64,000 bases of DNA, taken from contig JAKQCX010000027.1 of assembly GCA_029558905.1 (NCBI GenBank), positions 186,001 through 250,000 of the forward strand. The letters run 5' to 3'. Shown here one piece after another: positions 1-8,476 of this stretch. Made by a program: the position numbers and the translations under genes. Source of the stretch: Pseudomonadota bacterium. GTDB lineage: Bacteria; Pseudomonadota; Gammaproteobacteria; Burkholderiales; Thiobacillaceae. Below the pieces are notes generated by a model, which did not search any database, was not told the DNA's origin, and was given only the letters and a program-made list of their open reading frames with translations. How positions within the stretch are numbered: the first letter of the stretch is position 1; each line of letters starts with the position of its first letter.

Positions 1-1
1 T

Positions 2-151
2 CAGTCACCCTTCATCAAGCTCGATCTCGCTACGCACCGGTCGCTTTCCCTGATGAAGCAATACGCCACCGACATGTATCACAGGTATCGCAGGGACCCG
101 GGTGTCCAGGCATTCTTTGCCGAGACCAAGGCCTACCGCACCGGTGTGTGA
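2..151 (+). CDS. C-terminal end of an unidentified protein (cut by window start)
   Basis: An open frame runs in from the window edge and gives 49 codons before TGA at 149-151. The visible tail includes LMKQYATDMYHRYRRDPGVQ and AFFAETKAYRTGV. It is basic, mostly helical in character and has no recognisable motif. I do not recognise the family. The frame is supported only by being open to the edge with normal codon use, and by convergence with the leftward operon behind a hairpin at 232-248. Confidence 0.5.
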   Translation, partial: QSPFIKLDLATHRSLSLMKQYATDMYHRYRRDPGVQAFFAETKAYRTGV

Positions 152-231
152 GCGGCACGCCCCTGGGGGCCGCCGGTCCCCGGGACATGGGCCCCGCGCG
201 ACAGGCGCCCGCCGGCTTGGCAGTGGGGGCT

Positions 232-248
232 GGCGGACGGGGTCCGCC
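232..248. terminator. Hairpin between convergent genes
   Basis: GGCGGAC (232-238), a GGG loop and GTCCGCC (242-248) form a perfect 7-bp stem in the gap between the rightward partial gene and the leftward protease gene. There is no T-run on either side, so its role as a bidirectional terminator is inferred from position. Confidence 0.45.
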
Positions 249-252
249 GGCG

Positions 253-723
253 TCAAGGCGCCGTCAGGCGCAGCCGGTCGCCGTTCTGCTCCATGCGCAC
301 CCGGCGCAGCACGTTCATGCCCAGCAGGGCCTCGGTACCCAGGCGGGGCAGGATCACCACGCCCACGTCCCGCATCCCGAAAGGCCCGAAGGCCAGGTGC
401 GGCACCCGGCTGGTACAACCCCGCACGGGCCCGTTGGCGGTGTTGTAGGTGGCCATCTGGAGGCATTCCAGGCCCGCGCGGCGGGCGAAATCCTCGGACA
501 CGGAGACCGTGCTGGCGCCGGTGTCGATGAGAAAGCGCACGCGCTGGTCCTGGATCTGGCCATCGATGTAGAAATGGCCGTCGCGTGTGCGCTGCAATTC
601 CACGTTGCCCGGGCCCAGGACGCGGGGAGGAGGGGTTTCCCGGCGCAGGAAGAAGACGTAGATCAGCAGTCCCAGGGCCAGCCAGATGCCGGCGTGCAGG
701 AACACCCGCCCGGTCTGGCGCAC
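253..723 (-). CDS. Membrane-anchored retropepsin-like aspartic protease (TIGR02281-type)
   Basis: This is a 156-aa protein with one N-terminal membrane helix (about residues 12-26) followed by a single retropepsin-like domain. The catalytic motif FLIDTGAS is at about residues 64-71 with Asp67, and a second conserved stretch GTEALLGMNVLRR lies near residue 130. Proteins of this layout (clan AA, single-domain, likely dimeric, periplasm-facing) are widespread in proteobacteria, and their substrates are largely unknown. The start codon is GTG, 4 bp after the stop of the MscS-like gene, so it is probably the last gene of the leftward arsC-like/dapE/prmB/mscS operon. Confidence 0.82.
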   Translation of the reverse strand: MRQTGRVFLHAGIWLALGLLIYVFFLRRETPPPRVLGPGNVELQRTRDGHFYIDGQIQDQRVRFLIDTGASTVSVSEDFARRAGLECLQMATYNTANGPVRGCTSRVPHLAFGPFGMRDVGVVILPRLGTEALLGMNVLRRVRMEQNGDRLRLTAP

Positions 724-727
724 GTGT

Positions 728-1408
728 CTACTTCTTGTGCTGCGTGATCTTCTCGATGATCCGGCCGGCCCAGTCCCTGGCGCCCAGGCCGAAGGCGATG
801 GCGAAGGCCAGGCCCACGGCGCCGAAGGCGATGATGAAGGCGGCGGTGAGCAGTTCGTTGGCGATCTGCAACTGTTCCATGGCGATGAAGAACACGAACA
901 CCATCATGGCGTACTCGGAGAAGGTGGATACCGTGAGGGCGCCCTCGAACTCCAGGTTGTTCAGCCAGGCGAACACCAGACGGTTGATGAAGCGGGCCAG
1001 GATGGTGCCGAACACCAGCACCAGGATGGCGACGATGACGTTGGGGATGTAGAACACCACCTTGTTGAACAGGTCCGCCACCATGTGCAGGCCCAGGGAA
1101 TTGGCCACGGTGACGATCATCACCAGGATGATGAGCCAGTACACCAGATTGCCGAGGATGCCGGACAGGGACAGTTCCAGTTCGGCATGCTGCAGAAAGG
1201 CCTCCAGACCGGACCTTTCCGTGACCTTGTCGAACTTCAGGGTGGTGAGCAGCCGGCGCACGCCGGTGCGCGCCAGCCGGGCCAGGACCCAACCCACGAA
1301 CAGCAGGAGCAGGGCCGCGACGAGTTGGGGAACGAAGCCGGCCAGCTGGTTCCAGAAGATGGCGAGCGATTCGGTGAAGAGATCCACCTGTTCCATGACC
1401 TTCTCCAT
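728..1408 (-). CDS. Small MscS-related channel protein (conserved TM-helix family)
   Basis: This 226-aa inner-membrane protein has four or five predicted helices (about 25-48, 85-107, 121-142, 165-183 and 190-212). It contains the repeated 'conserved TM helix' pattern of CmpX-like small-conductance channels, including FVPQLVAALLLLFVGWVLA and the glycine-rich IIAFGAVGLAFAIAFGLGA. It lacks the large cytoplasmic beta domain of true MscS. A role in osmotic or membrane-tension response is known for relatives and inferred here. An AAAGGA sequence sits about 9 nt before the ATG. It lies between prmB and the protease gene on the same strand. Confidence 0.8.
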   Translation of the reverse strand: MEKVMEQVDLFTESLAIFWNQLAGFVPQLVAALLLLFVGWVLARLARTGVRRLLTTLKFDKVTERSGLEAFLQHAELELSLSGILGNLVYWLIILVMIVTVANSLGLHMVADLFNKVVFYIPNVIVAILVLVFGTILARFINRLVFAWLNNLEFEGALTVSTFSEYAMMVFVFFIAMEQLQIANELLTAAFIIAFGAVGLAFAIAFGLGARDWAGRIIEKITQHKK

Positions 1409-1455
1409 GCGCGTGTCCTTTCCAAAACCGGATGCAGTGATTGTATGCGCCGGCG

Positions 1456-2340
1456 CTACAACTGTTCACGGCTGAGGAGGAAGACCGTGTCCTCGCCGCC
1501 CTCGATTTCCGGCCAGATGAAGTCCGGTTCCGGAAATGCAGTCTCCAGCGCGTGGCGGTGGTGGCCGATCTCCACCGCCAGCAGGCCGCCGGGGTTCAGG
1601 TGGGCCGCCGCCTGGCGCAGGATGATGCGGGTGGCATCCAGGCCATCCTCGCCGGAGCCCAGGGCCAGTCGAGGTTCGTGCCGGTATTCCGGGGGCAGGG
1701 CGGCCACGGCCGCCGCGTCCACATAGGGCGGATTGCTCACGATGAGATCGTAGGTCCGGTCCGCCAACGGTGCGAACAGATCCCCCTCGTACAGTCGCAC
1801 CCGTTCTTCCAGGCCGTAATCCGCCACGTTACGCGCTGCCACCTCCAGGGCCTGGGCAGACAGGTCGACCGCATCCACCCGGGCGTGGGGGAAGGACTCG
1901 GCCAACAGGATGGCCAGGCAGCCGGAACCGGTACAAAGGTCCAGGGCGGTATGCACCTGGCCCTCCAGCCAGGGCTGGAAATGATCGAGGATCAGGGGGG
2001 CAAGGAAGGAACGGGGCACGATGACCCGCTCGTCCACATAGAATCGGTAACCTTGGAGCCAGGCCTCCCGGGTGAGATAGGCGGCGGGGATGCGTTCCTG
2101 GATGCGCCGCTCCAGCAGGTGGGCCAGGCGTTGCCTTTCCTCCGGCAGCAGGCGGGCATCCAGGAATGGGTCCAGGCGGTCGATGGGCAGATGCAGGCCA
2201 TGCAGGATGAGGTAGGCCGCCTCGTCGTAGGCCTCGCCACTGCCGTGGCCAAAGTGCAGGCCAGCCGCATGGAAGCGGCTGACGGCATGGCGCAGCCAGT
2301 CCCTCAGCGTTTGCAGTTCCCGCAGGGCGCTGTCAGACAT
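1456..2340 (-). CDS. prmB: Ribosomal protein uL3 glutamine N5-methyltransferase
   Basis: PrmB transfers a methyl group from SAM to the side-chain amide of a glutamine in ribosomal protein L3. The protein is 294 aa, close to the family norm. A helical N-terminal domain (1-120) precedes a Rossmann methyltransferase domain with the SAM-binding [15 protein letters not shown] (about 133-147) and the signature SNPPYVD (202-208), which holds the substrate glutamine. The N-terminal half matches PrmB rather than PrmC (release-factor methylase). Its ATG overlaps the end of dapE by 8 bp, indicating translational coupling. Confidence 0.93.
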   Translation of the reverse strand: MSDSALRELQTLRDWLRHAVSRFHAAGLHFGHGSGEAYDEAAYLILHGLHLPIDRLDPFLDARLLPEERQRLAHLLERRIQERIPAAYLTREAWLQGYRFYVDERVIVPRSFLAPLILDHFQPWLEGQVHTALDLCTGSGCLAILLAESFPHARVDAVDLSAQALEVAARNVADYGLEERVRLYEGDLFAPLADRTYDLIVSNPPYVDAAAVAALPPEYRHEPRLALGSGEDGLDATRIILRQAAAHLNPGGLLAVEIGHHRHALETAFPEPDFIWPEIEGGEDTVFLLSREQL

Positions 2341-3475
2341 GGAGCAGCCTTTCCAGCACTCCCCGGTATACCCTGGCCAGCTGGTGCAGCTCCGCCAGGT
2401 TCACGTGCTCGTCGATCTTGTGGATGGAGGCGTTCACCGGGCCGAACTCCACCACCTCGCGGGCGATGTCGGCGATGAAGCGGCCGTCGGAGGTGCCGCC
2501 GGTGGTGGAGAGCTCTGCCTCCTGGCCGGTGACTTCCCGGATGACGGCGGACAGGGCTTCCACCAGGGGCCCCCGGGGGGTGAGAAAGGGCTTGGCGCCC
2601 ACCTCCCATTCCAGGTCGTAGTCCAGGCCGTGGCGCGCCAGGATGGCGGTGACCCGTGCCTGCAACTCCTCCACCGGGCTGGCGGTGCCGTGGCGGAAGT
2701 TGAAGACGATGTCGGCATGGCCCGGGATCACGTTCATGGCGCCGGTGCCCGCCTGCACGTTGGAGATCTGCCAGGTGGTGGGGGGAAAGTACTCATTGCC
2801 CGCATCCCACGTCGTGGCAGCCAGCTCGGCGATGGCGGGCGCGGCCAGGTGGATGGGGTTTTTTCCCAGGTGGGGATAGGCGATGTGGGCCTGGATGCCC
2901 TTTACCCGCAGACGGCCGTGCAGGGAGCCACGCCGGCCGTTCTTCATCATGTCCCCCAAGCGGGCCACGCAGGTGGGTTCGCCGACGATGCAGGCGTCGA
3001 TGCGCTCTCCCCGAGCCGCCAGGCGTTCCACCACCCTTACCGTGCCATCCACCGCCGGGCCTTCCTCGTCCGAGGTGAGGAGCCAGGCGATGGAACCCGG
3101 GTGGTCCGGGTGGACGGCGAGGAAGTCCTCCACGCCTGCCAGAAAGGCGGCGATGGAGCCCTTCATGTCCGCCGCGCCCCGGCCATAGAGCAGGCCGTCC
3201 CGCAGGGTCGGGGTGAAGGGCTCGGACGACCATTGCTCCAGCGGGCCGGTGGGCACCACGTCGGTATGGCCAGCGAAGCACACCAGGGGGCTCTGCCGGC
3301 CCCGCCGCGCCCACAGGTTGCTGACCTCTCCGCTGGGCATGGGCTCGACGACGAAGCCGAGGGTGGCGAGCTTCTCCGCCAGCCAGCCCTGACAGCCGGC
3401 ATCCTCCGGAGTCAGCGAGGGGCGTGCGATGAGCGCCCGGGCATACTCCAGGGTCCTGGCATCCATGGGGCTCAT
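2333..3475 (-). CDS. dapE: Succinyl-diaminopimelate desuccinylase
   Basis: DapE hydrolyses N-succinyl-L,L-diaminopimelate to L,L-diaminopimelate and succinate in lysine and peptidoglycan synthesis. The 380-aa M20-family protein has the metal-site segment [11 protein letters not shown] (His70, Asp72), GRGAADMKG with bridging Asp103, and the catalytic TSDEEGP (Glu137/138). The C-terminal [10 protein letters not shown] and the ending with a conserved His ([11 protein letters not shown]) are also typical. It sits 6 bp downstream of the ArsC/Spx-like gene, an arrangement common in proteobacteria, and overlaps prmB. Confidence 0.95.
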   Translation of the reverse strand: MSPMDARTLEYARALIARPSLTPEDAGCQGWLAEKLATLGFVVEPMPSGEVSNLWARRGRQSPLVCFAGHTDVVPTGPLEQWSSEPFTPTLRDGLLYGRGAADMKGSIAAFLAGVEDFLAVHPDHPGSIAWLLTSDEEGPAVDGTVRVVERLAARGERIDACIVGEPTCVARLGDMMKNGRRGSLHGRLRVKGIQAHIAYPHLGKNPIHLAAPAIAELAATTWDAGNEYFPPTTWQISNVQAGTGAMNVIPGHADIVFNFRHGTASPVEELQARVTAILARHGLDYDLEWEVGAKPFLTPRGPLVEALSAVIREVTGQEAELSTTGGTSDGRFIADIAREVVEFGPVNASIHKIDEHVNLAELHQLARVYRGVLERLLHV

Positions 3476-3481
3476 CGAGGC

Positions 3482-3829
3482 TTACTTCTTGAAGAGTTCG
3501 ACATAGCGGGCCTCGGAAAAGCCCGCTTCAAACCAGCCGTTCCACTCCAGCAGAGGACGTCTGATGACGCTGGAGTGGGCCTGCATCACCGCCAGGGCGG
3601 AAGGGGCATCGGTGACGCCGGCCTTCACCTCCTCAGGCAGCTTGCGCCAGGTGGGGCCTGCCCGGTTCAGCAGGGTCTGCCAGCCCAACTGGCGCATCGC
3701 CGCCTGCAGCACCTCCGTGGGGACTCCCTGTTTCTTGTAATCGTGGAATTCGTAGATCAGACCCTGGTCCTGCAGCCAGGCACGCGCCTTTTTCACGGTG
3801 TTGCAGTTGGGGATGGCATAGATTTTCAT
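3482..3829 (-). CDS. ArsC/Spx-family protein (YffB-like)
   Basis: This 115-aa thioredoxin-fold protein has a single N-terminal cysteine in NCNTVKKARAWL (Cys9) and a C-terminal half with the conserved RPLLEW. These match the Spx/MgsR and YffB branch of the ArsC family rather than true arsenate reductases, which carry additional arginines. The group often sits directly upstream of dapE. The biochemical role is not established, so arsenate reduction should not be assumed. It is likely the first gene of the five-gene leftward operon, and the divergent ispF starts 101 bp away. Confidence 0.85.
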   Translation of the reverse strand: MKIYAIPNCNTVKKARAWLQDQGLIYEFHDYKKQGVPTEVLQAAMRQLGWQTLLNRAGPTWRKLPEEVKAGVTDAPSALAVMQAHSSVIRRPLLEWNGWFEAGFSEARYVELFKK

Positions 3830-3929
3830 GGCATAGTGACACGGGGAGGGCGGGGTATTTTACCTTTCCTGGCGTGGGGACCGGGACCTGCCGAGCCGCC
3901 CCGTTCGGATTGCAAGGAGTGCGCTGGAT

Positions 3930-4403
3930 ATGCGTGTAGGTCACGGTTTCGACGTGCATGCCTTTGCCGAGGGGCGCAAACTGATCCTCGGCGGCGTGGA
4001 GATCCCACACACACGGGGCCTGCTGGGCCATTCGGATGCCGATGTGCTGCTGCATGCCATCTGCGATGCCCTGCTGGGAGCGGCGGGGCTGGGGGACATC
4101 GGGCACCACTTCCCTGACAGCGATCCCCACTACAAGGGCATCGACAGCCGCAGGCTCTTGCGCCATGTGGCGGATCTGTTACAGACACGCGGCTGGCGTA
4201 CCGGCAACGTGGACGCCACCCTCATCGCCCAGGACCCACGCATGGCACCTCACATCCCCGCCATGCGCCGGCACATCGCCGCCGATCTGGGGCTGGCCGA
4301 GGAAGCCGTGAATGTGAAGGCCAGTACCACGGAACGCCTTGGATTCACCGGCCGGGGGGAAGGTATTGCCGCCGAGGCGGTGTGCCTCATCGTCCGGGCT
4401 TGA
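3930..4403 (+). CDS. ispF: 2-C-methyl-D-erythritol 2,4-cyclodiphosphate synthase
   Basis: IspF converts CDP-ME 2-phosphate to MEcPP and CMP in the MEP isoprenoid pathway. The 157-aa sequence is the normal length, with the zinc ligands in [12 protein letters not shown] (Asp8, His10) and in the [12 protein letters not shown] segment (His42). The [11 protein letters not shown] loop and the C-terminal [20 protein letters not shown] complete the signature. The usual partner ispD is not adjacent. It is followed immediately by thpR with no gap. Confidence 0.96.
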   Translation: MRVGHGFDVHAFAEGRKLILGGVEIPHTRGLLGHSDADVLLHAICDALLGAAGLGDIGHHFPDSDPHYKGIDSRRLLRHVADLLQTRGWRTGNVDATLIAQDPRMAPHIPAMRRHIAADLGLAEEAVNVKASTTERLGFTGRGEGIAAEAVCLIVRA

Positions 4404-4982
4404 ATGATGCTGAGGGTAGGCGACGTACCGGAGGATGCGGCGCGGGTCTTCTTTGCCCTGTGGCCGGACGCGATCCTGCGGGCCGATCTGGTCCGCTGCA
4501 TGGCCCGGTTGCATGCCCGCTTTGGAGGCCGCCGCATGCGTCCGGACAGCCTGCACCTCACCCTGGTGTTCGTGAGCCGGATCGAGTCCCGGCTGCTGCC
4601 ACATGTGCTGGCCATGGCCGAGGCGCTGCGCATGCAGGGCTTCATCACCGGCTTCGACCGGGAGGAATGCTGGCGCCGCAACCGCATCGGCTGCCTGGGT
4701 GCCAGCCGGGTGCCGACGGGCCTGGGAGGTCTGGTGCACGCGCTGGAGGATGGACTCCGGGACCTGCGGATCTCCTTTGAGCACCGCCCTTACAGGCCGC
4801 ATGTCACCCTGTTGCGCAACGCGGACTGCACGCGACGGGCTTCACCCGTGGACGGCAGCCCCCCGAATGCAACCGCGCCGGCAGTGGTTGCCTGGCCGGC
4901 GCGGGATTTCGTGCTGGTCAAATCCAGCTTGCGCCCTGACGGGGCGCGATATGAGGAGTTGGGCCGCTGGCCCCTCCTTTAG
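4404..4982 (+). CDS. thpR: RNA 2',3'-cyclic phosphodiesterase (2'-5' RNA ligase family)
   Basis: This 192-aa 2H-phosphoesterase carries both catalytic HxT/Sx motifs: HLTL (His51, Thr53) and HVTL (His133, Thr135). The family hydrolyses RNA 2',3'-cyclic phosphates and can ligate 2'-5' ends in vitro; the cellular substrate is uncertain. Two ATG codons occur in tandem (4404 and 4407); the first abuts the ispF stop codon, which implies coupled translation. The RVFFALWPD start and REECWRRNRIGCLGA region are typical of the bacterial branch. Confidence 0.88.
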   Translation: MMLRVGDVPEDAARVFFALWPDAILRADLVRCMARLHARFGGRRMRPDSLHLTLVFVSRIESRLLPHVLAMAEALRMQGFITGFDREECWRRNRIGCLGASRVPTGLGGLVHALEDGLRDLRISFEHRPYRPHVTLLRNADCTRRASPVDGSPPNATAPAVVAWPARDFVLVKSSLRPDGARYEELGRWPLL

Positions 4983-4988
4983 GAACTT

Positions 4989-5420
4989 CTACAGATACAC
5001 CACCTGTTCCAGGTGGCCTGCCAGTTCCTTCACGGGCAGACGTGTGTAGTCCTTGTCGATGCTCTCCGATACCTTGCTCCTTACCTGCCCGGGGAGCGAT
5101 GCATTCATCAGCCCCATGAACGGGGACGATGCCACGAGAATCAGCCGGTCATAGGCACGCTTGACCCGGCCGGCGTCCAGTTCCCGGGCAACTTCCTGGG
5201 CGAAACGTTCGGCCTCGTGGTGTTTGGGGTTGGTGGATTGGATGAAGGCGCCATGTCCCATGCCCATGGCCCCCAGGCGGTCGCTTACCAGGTTGGATGT
5301 CTTTTCGCGACTTTCCGGGTGCGTGAACTCCCGGACGAGTTCCAGGCCCCGCTTGGGGCCATGATTGGCGAAGAGCCTCGCCTGACTGGCATTGGCGACC
5401 ATGATCCAGGTTACAGACAT
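4989..5420 (-). CDS. Host attachment-like protein (baeRF/Host_attach family)
   Basis: This 143-aa soluble protein matches the family named after an Agrobacterium host-attachment gene. Diagnostic features are WIMVANASQARLFANHG at the N terminus, the SDRLGAMGMGHGAF stretch and LILVASSPFMGLMN. The fold is related to archaeal release factor eRF1 domain 2 (baeRF). The name reflects one early phenotype, and a translation or stress role is plausible but unproven. It stands alone on the minus strand, convergent with thpR, with a 17-bp palindrome in its upstream gap at 5489-5505. Confidence 0.8.
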   Translation of the reverse strand: MSVTWIMVANASQARLFANHGPKRGLELVREFTHPESREKTSNLVSDRLGAMGMGHGAFIQSTNPKHHEAERFAQEVARELDAGRVKRAYDRLILVASSPFMGLMNASLPGQVRSKVSESIDKDYTRLPVKELAGHLEQVVYL

Positions 5421-5488
5421 ATCGATCCCTATTTGAAAAGGCTGTGCAAGACGCGACCCGGTTGTGTATGGATGGCCTGGCCGCGTGG

Positions 5489-5505
5489 TGTCACCCTGGG
5501 TGACA
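5489..5505. promoter_or_regulatory. 17-bp palindrome upstream of the host-attachment-like gene
   Basis: TGTCACCC and GGGTGACA face each other around a single T. The site lies about 70 bp before the start codon of the gene at 4989-5420 and just after the stop of mnmH. It could be an operator for the former or part of a terminator for the latter. There is no T-run, which slightly favours a protein-binding site. Confidence 0.35.
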
Positions 5506-5534
5506 ACTTCAAGCTAGCAGGGAAGCAGGGGAGA

Positions 5535-6623
5535 TCAAGCCTCGGCGACTTGCCGGGCCAGGGCCAGGTAGCCTTCCAGACGGTGATCGGTTAGCGTGAA
5601 GGTGGGACCTGCCGCGGCATGGACATAGTTGCGGCTCAGGGAGCGGGCATAGGCCGGGTCGTAATGCTGGGTCAGCAGTGCGGCCACCAGGGTGTCCCAC
5701 TGGCCGGATGCGCCCAGCGCCTTCCAGGTCTCGATGCGCTCCCGCCCCTGGAAGCGGACGAGGCAGTCCAGTTGCCGTCCCAGGGCCTGGGGGTCCGCCA
5801 GGAAATGCGCATATTCCTCCCGCAGTACGGCCACACGCACCGGCATGCCGGCCGCCAGGTTGATGCAGCCCGCATCCCGCATGCGAGCGAGAAGACTTTC
5901 CGGTGTGCGCAGGCTGCCGATCCTGCGGCTTTCCGATTCCACGAATACCGGTCTGGCGGGGTCAAGTCCGCGCAGGCGGTCCCATATCCGGGTCTCGAAA
6001 AGCTTCTGGCTGGGCTGGGCACGGCGCGGATGCGCCCCCAGCACCGAGCCCATATGCGCCGCCAGCTCCTCCAGATCCAGCACCTGGGCACCCTGCGCCT
6101 CCAGGGCACGCAGAAAGCGGCTCTTGCCCACGCCCGTGGGGCCGCAGATCACCCGAAAGCCGAAGTGCGGGGGGAGCCGCGTCAATTCTGCGAGCACATG
6201 ATGGCGAAAGGACTTGTAACCGCCTTCCAGCTGTAGGACATGCCAGCCCACGGCCCGCAATACCGTGACCAGACTGCCGCTGCGGTTGCCGCCGCGCCAG
6301 CAATAGACCAGGGCATGGTAGCCCCGGGGCTTGCCGGCAAAGTGGGTTTCCAGATGGCGGGCGATGTTGCGGGATACCAGGGCGGCACCCAGCTTCTTGG
6401 CGGCGAAGGCGGAATCCTGCCTGTGCAGTGTGCCTACCCGCGCGCGCTCCGCGTCGTCCAGCACGGGCAGGTTGATGGCGCCGGGGATGTGGTCCTCGGC
6501 ATATTCGCCCGGAGAACGCACGTCGATGATTTCATCGCACGGCATCCCGTCCAGTTCCCGCACGGCAATGACGCCATCCCGACGCCGCGCTGCGGAGGTA
6601 TCCACGTGCTGCGTCACAGGCAT
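5535..6623 (-). CDS. mnmH: tRNA 2-selenouridine/geranyl-2-thiouridine synthase
   Basis: MnmH geranylates and selenates 2-thiouridine at the wobble base of certain tRNAs. The 362-aa protein has an N-terminal rhodanese domain with the catalytic cysteine in YCWRGGNRSG (Cys108) and the entry motif EIIDVRSPGEY. A C-terminal P-loop domain carries GPTGVGKS (161-168). I chose the ATG at 6623 because the longer frame (to 6671) would run into smpB, whereas this start lies 2 bp after the smpB stop. Function in selenation needs a selenophosphate donor (SelD), which is not in the window. Confidence 0.92.
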   Translation of the reverse strand: MPVTQHVDTSAARRRDGVIAVRELDGMPCDEIIDVRSPGEYAEDHIPGAINLPVLDDAERARVGTLHRQDSAFAAKKLGAALVSRNIARHLETHFAGKPRGYHALVYCWRGGNRSGSLVTVLRAVGWHVLQLEGGYKSFRHHVLAELTRLPPHFGFRVICGPTGVGKSRFLRALEAQGAQVLDLEELAAHMGSVLGAHPRRAQPSQKLFETRIWDRLRGLDPARPVFVESESRRIGSLRTPESLLARMRDAGCINLAAGMPVRVAVLREEYAHFLADPQALGRQLDCLVRFQGRERIETWKALGASGQWDTLVAALLTQHYDPAYARSLSRNYVHAAAGPTFTLTDHRLEGYLALARQVAEA

Positions 6624-6625
6624 GC

Positions 6626-7075
6626 TCAGGCGTTCTTGTCCCGTACGAGACGGGCCTTTTCCCTCGCCCACTCGCGTTCCTTTTCGGCGGCGCGCTTGTC
6701 ATGCAGCTTCTTGCCCTTTGCCAGGCCGATCTCCAGCTTGATGCGGCCCTTGCTGTAGTGCAGGTTCAGGGGCACCAGGGTATGGCCCGCCTGCTTCACC
6801 TTGCCGATGAGCCTGCGGATCTCATGCGCGTGCAGCAGCAGCTTGCGCGTGCGGATGGGATCGGGCTTGATGTGGGTGGAGGCGGTGGCCAGGGGGCTGA
6901 TGTGGCAGCCCAACAGCCAGAGTTCCTCCTTCTTCAGCACCACATAGGCCTCCTTGAGCTGGGCCCGGCCGGCGCGGATCGCCTTCACCTCCCAGCCCTG
7001 CAGCACCAGGCCGGCTTCGTGGCGTTCCTCGATGAAGTAGTCGTGGAAGGCCTTTTTATTGTCGATGATGCTCAT
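6626..7075 (-). CDS. smpB: SsrA-binding protein
   Basis: SmpB binds tmRNA and delivers it to stalled ribosomes for trans-translation. The 149-aa sequence shows the core signatures [20 protein letters not shown] and [20 protein letters not shown], followed by the conserved basic tail [12 protein letters not shown] that enters the mRNA channel. The divergent gene ratA starts 48 bp away; this smpB/ratA-rnfH arrangement is conserved in beta- and gammaproteobacteria. No tmRNA gene is visible nearby. Confidence 0.97.
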   Translation of the reverse strand: MSIIDNKKAFHDYFIEERHEAGLVLQGWEVKAIRAGRAQLKEAYVVLKKEELWLLGCHISPLATASTHIKPDPIRTRKLLLHAHEIRRLIGKVKQAGHTLVPLNLHYSKGRIKLEIGLAKGKKLHDKRAAEKEREWAREKARLVRDKNA

Positions 7076-7122
7076 GAGGGGGTCCGGGATAGAATGGTGG
7101 CAATTTTACCGAGCCCGCGCAG

Positions 7123-7560
7123 ATGGCCGAAGTCATTAAGTCCGTATTGGTCCCCTACTCCAGCCTGGAGATGTTCGAACTGGTCGATCGGGTGGAGGAC
7201 TATCCCCTGTTCCTGCCCTGGTGTGGCGGCACGGAGCTGCACCACCGGGACGAGACCATCACCGAGGCCACCATACATATCCGCTATCTGCATGTGAAGC
7301 AGCATTTCACCACCCGGAACAGCAAGGTCGCGGGCGAGGAGATGCACATCCGCCTAATCAGCGGGCCCTTCCGCCATCTGGAAGGCTACTGGCGCTTCAA
7401 GACGCTGGCGGACAGCGCCTGCAGGATCGACTTCACCCTGCACTACGAGTTTGCCAGCGGGTTGCTCGACAAGGCCCTCGGCCCGGTATTCGGCATGGTG
7501 ACCAATGGTCTGGTGGATGCCTTCGTGCATCGGGCGGAAAGGGTGTACGGCGCACGATGA
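7123..7560 (+). CDS. ratA: RatA-type START/SRPBCC domain protein
   Basis: This 145-aa Coq10/START-like protein contains FELVDRVEDYPLFLPWCGG near the N terminus, typical of the RatA/YfjG group, and the closing NGLVDAFVHRAERVYG. In E. coli RatA was reported to block 70S association, while Coq10 homologues bind ubiquinone, so the physiological role is debated. Its stop overlaps the rnfH start by ATGA, the usual coupling of this pair. Confidence 0.92.
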   Translation: MAEVIKSVLVPYSSLEMFELVDRVEDYPLFLPWCGGTELHHRDETITEATIHIRYLHVKQHFTTRNSKVAGEEMHIRLISGPFRHLEGYWRFKTLADSACRIDFTLHYEFASGLLDKALGPVFGMVTNGLVDAFVHRAERVYGAR

Positions 7561-7886
7561 GCCAGATTCGGGTCGAGGTGGTATACGCCCTGCGCCATCA
7601 GCGGAAGGTGGTGTCCCTGGTTCTGCCCGCGGGCAGTACGGTGCAACAGGCCGTCGAGCACTCCGGCTTGCTGGAGGAGTTTCCCGAGATCGATCTGGAC
7701 AAGAACAAGCTCGGCATATGGAACAAGCTGGCCAAGGCGGATGCCGTGCTGCGGGACAAGGACCGGGTGGAGATCTACCGCCCGCTCATCGCCGACCCGA
7801 AGGAAGTGCGCCGCCAACGTGCCTCGGAGGGCAAGGCCATGAAGAAGGGTGGCTCGGGCGCGGGGGAGGCAGGCGTGGATGACTAG
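7557..7886 (+). CDS. rnfH: RnfH family ubiquitin-fold protein
   Basis: This 109-aa protein has a beta-grasp fold inferred from RVEVVYALRHQRKVVSLVLP and the conserved GIWNKLAKADAVLRDKDRVE followed by IYRPLIADPKEVRRQRA. The name comes from proximity to rnf genes in Rhodobacter. In most proteobacteria it follows ratA, as here, and its function is unknown. A charged glycine-rich tail (KKGGSGAGEAGVDD) is disordered in appearance. Confidence 0.92.
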   Translation: MSQIRVEVVYALRHQRKVVSLVLPAGSTVQQAVEHSGLLEEFPEIDLDKNKLGIWNKLAKADAVLRDKDRVEIYRPLIADPKEVRRQRASEGKAMKKGGSGAGEAGVDD

Positions 7887-7931
7887 CCCATGCGGCGGGT
7901 CCCCTCCTGTCTCCCCGCATGCCGGTGGGCT
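7885..7931. terminator. Inverted repeat between convergent rnfH and SoxK-like genes
   Basis: AGCCCATGCGG near the rnfH stop can pair with CCGCATG and a further TGGGCT on the far side, with a C/T-rich loop. It fills the short gap between two converging genes and is likely a bidirectional terminator, though no clear T-run follows. Confidence 0.4.
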
Positions 7932-8317
7932 TACTTCAGCTCGGTAGAGGGGTAATGCTTCTGCTCCAGTCCCAGCCGCGCCAGGTCGGAGACCTGGCGC
8001 GCCAGGCTCGATACGGCGGCACTGTCGCCTGCGCGTGCGGCCTCCCGCGCCTTTTCGAAGGCCTGGTCGGCCGTGGTCCACAGGGCATACTGGGCCTTGG
8101 CACGCAACCAGTCGGCCTGCGCGAGCGCCAGTGCCTGCCGGGCTTCCGGGCTCAGGCGGGCCTCCCCGGCCGCCTCGTCCGGAGATGTGGAACGGGCCGC
8201 TTCATGCGTGGGAGCCGTGCCGCAGCCGGCAAGCAGGATGATCGCCAGCGCAAGCGGCCAGAAGCCGGCCTGCCGGGCCCCGCATGTGCCCGCTGCGGAA
8301 AGGTCGTGTCGTGACAT
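7931..8317 (-). CDS. Putative SoxXA-binding lipoprotein (SoxK-like)
   Basis: This is a 128-aa lipoprotein: a hydrophobic signal ends in the lipobox LAGC (Cys32). The mature part is short, alpha-helical and alanine-rich, with a W..T..A..A...AREAARAGD core near the middle. That pattern and its position downstream of soxA-soxX suggest SoxK (SAXB), a small periplasmic partner that stimulates SoxXA. The identification rests on pattern and context. The start is set by a GGAGG sequence about 7 nt before the ATG at 8317; an upstream in-frame ATG would give an unlikely basic extension. A strong terminator separates it from soxX. Confidence 0.6.
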   Translation of the reverse strand: MSRHDLSAAGTCGARQAGFWPLALAIILLAGCGTAPTHEAARSTSPDEAAGEARLSPEARQALALAQADWLRAKAQYALWTTADQAFEKAREAARAGDSAAVSSLARQVSDLARLGLEQKHYPSTELK

Positions 8318-8425
8318 TGCATCCCTCCGAGTCGTCGTCCTGATTTTGCCATGCTGCCGTGTCGGTCTGGGCGGGTGCGCCTGGCCTGGGCATGCATGGA
8401 GGTCCACCGGCGTGCCCTTCCACGC

Positions 8426-8457
8426 AAAAAAATGGCCATCGGTGTAGACCGATGGCC
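8426..8457 (-). terminator. Rho-independent terminator after soxX
   Basis: On the minus strand a perfect 10-bp stem (8448-8457 with 8434-8443, ACCGATGGCC on the plus strand pairing with GGCCATCGGT) around a 4-nt loop is followed by seven T residues (plus-strand A-run 8426-8432). It is 19 bp past the soxX stop and is the clearest intrinsic terminator in the window. Confidence 0.88.
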
Positions 8458-8476
8458 GGAAGTGGCAAGGAGCTGG

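Noticed and set aside
3482-3829. Arsenate reductase
   Set aside because: Only the Spx/YffB-type single cysteine is present and the neighbourhood is dapE-prmB with no ars genes.
2339-4117. 592-residue plus-strand frame opposite dapE and the ArsC-like gene
   Set aside because: It runs across two real genes and into ispF in another frame; composition is typical of a shadow frame.
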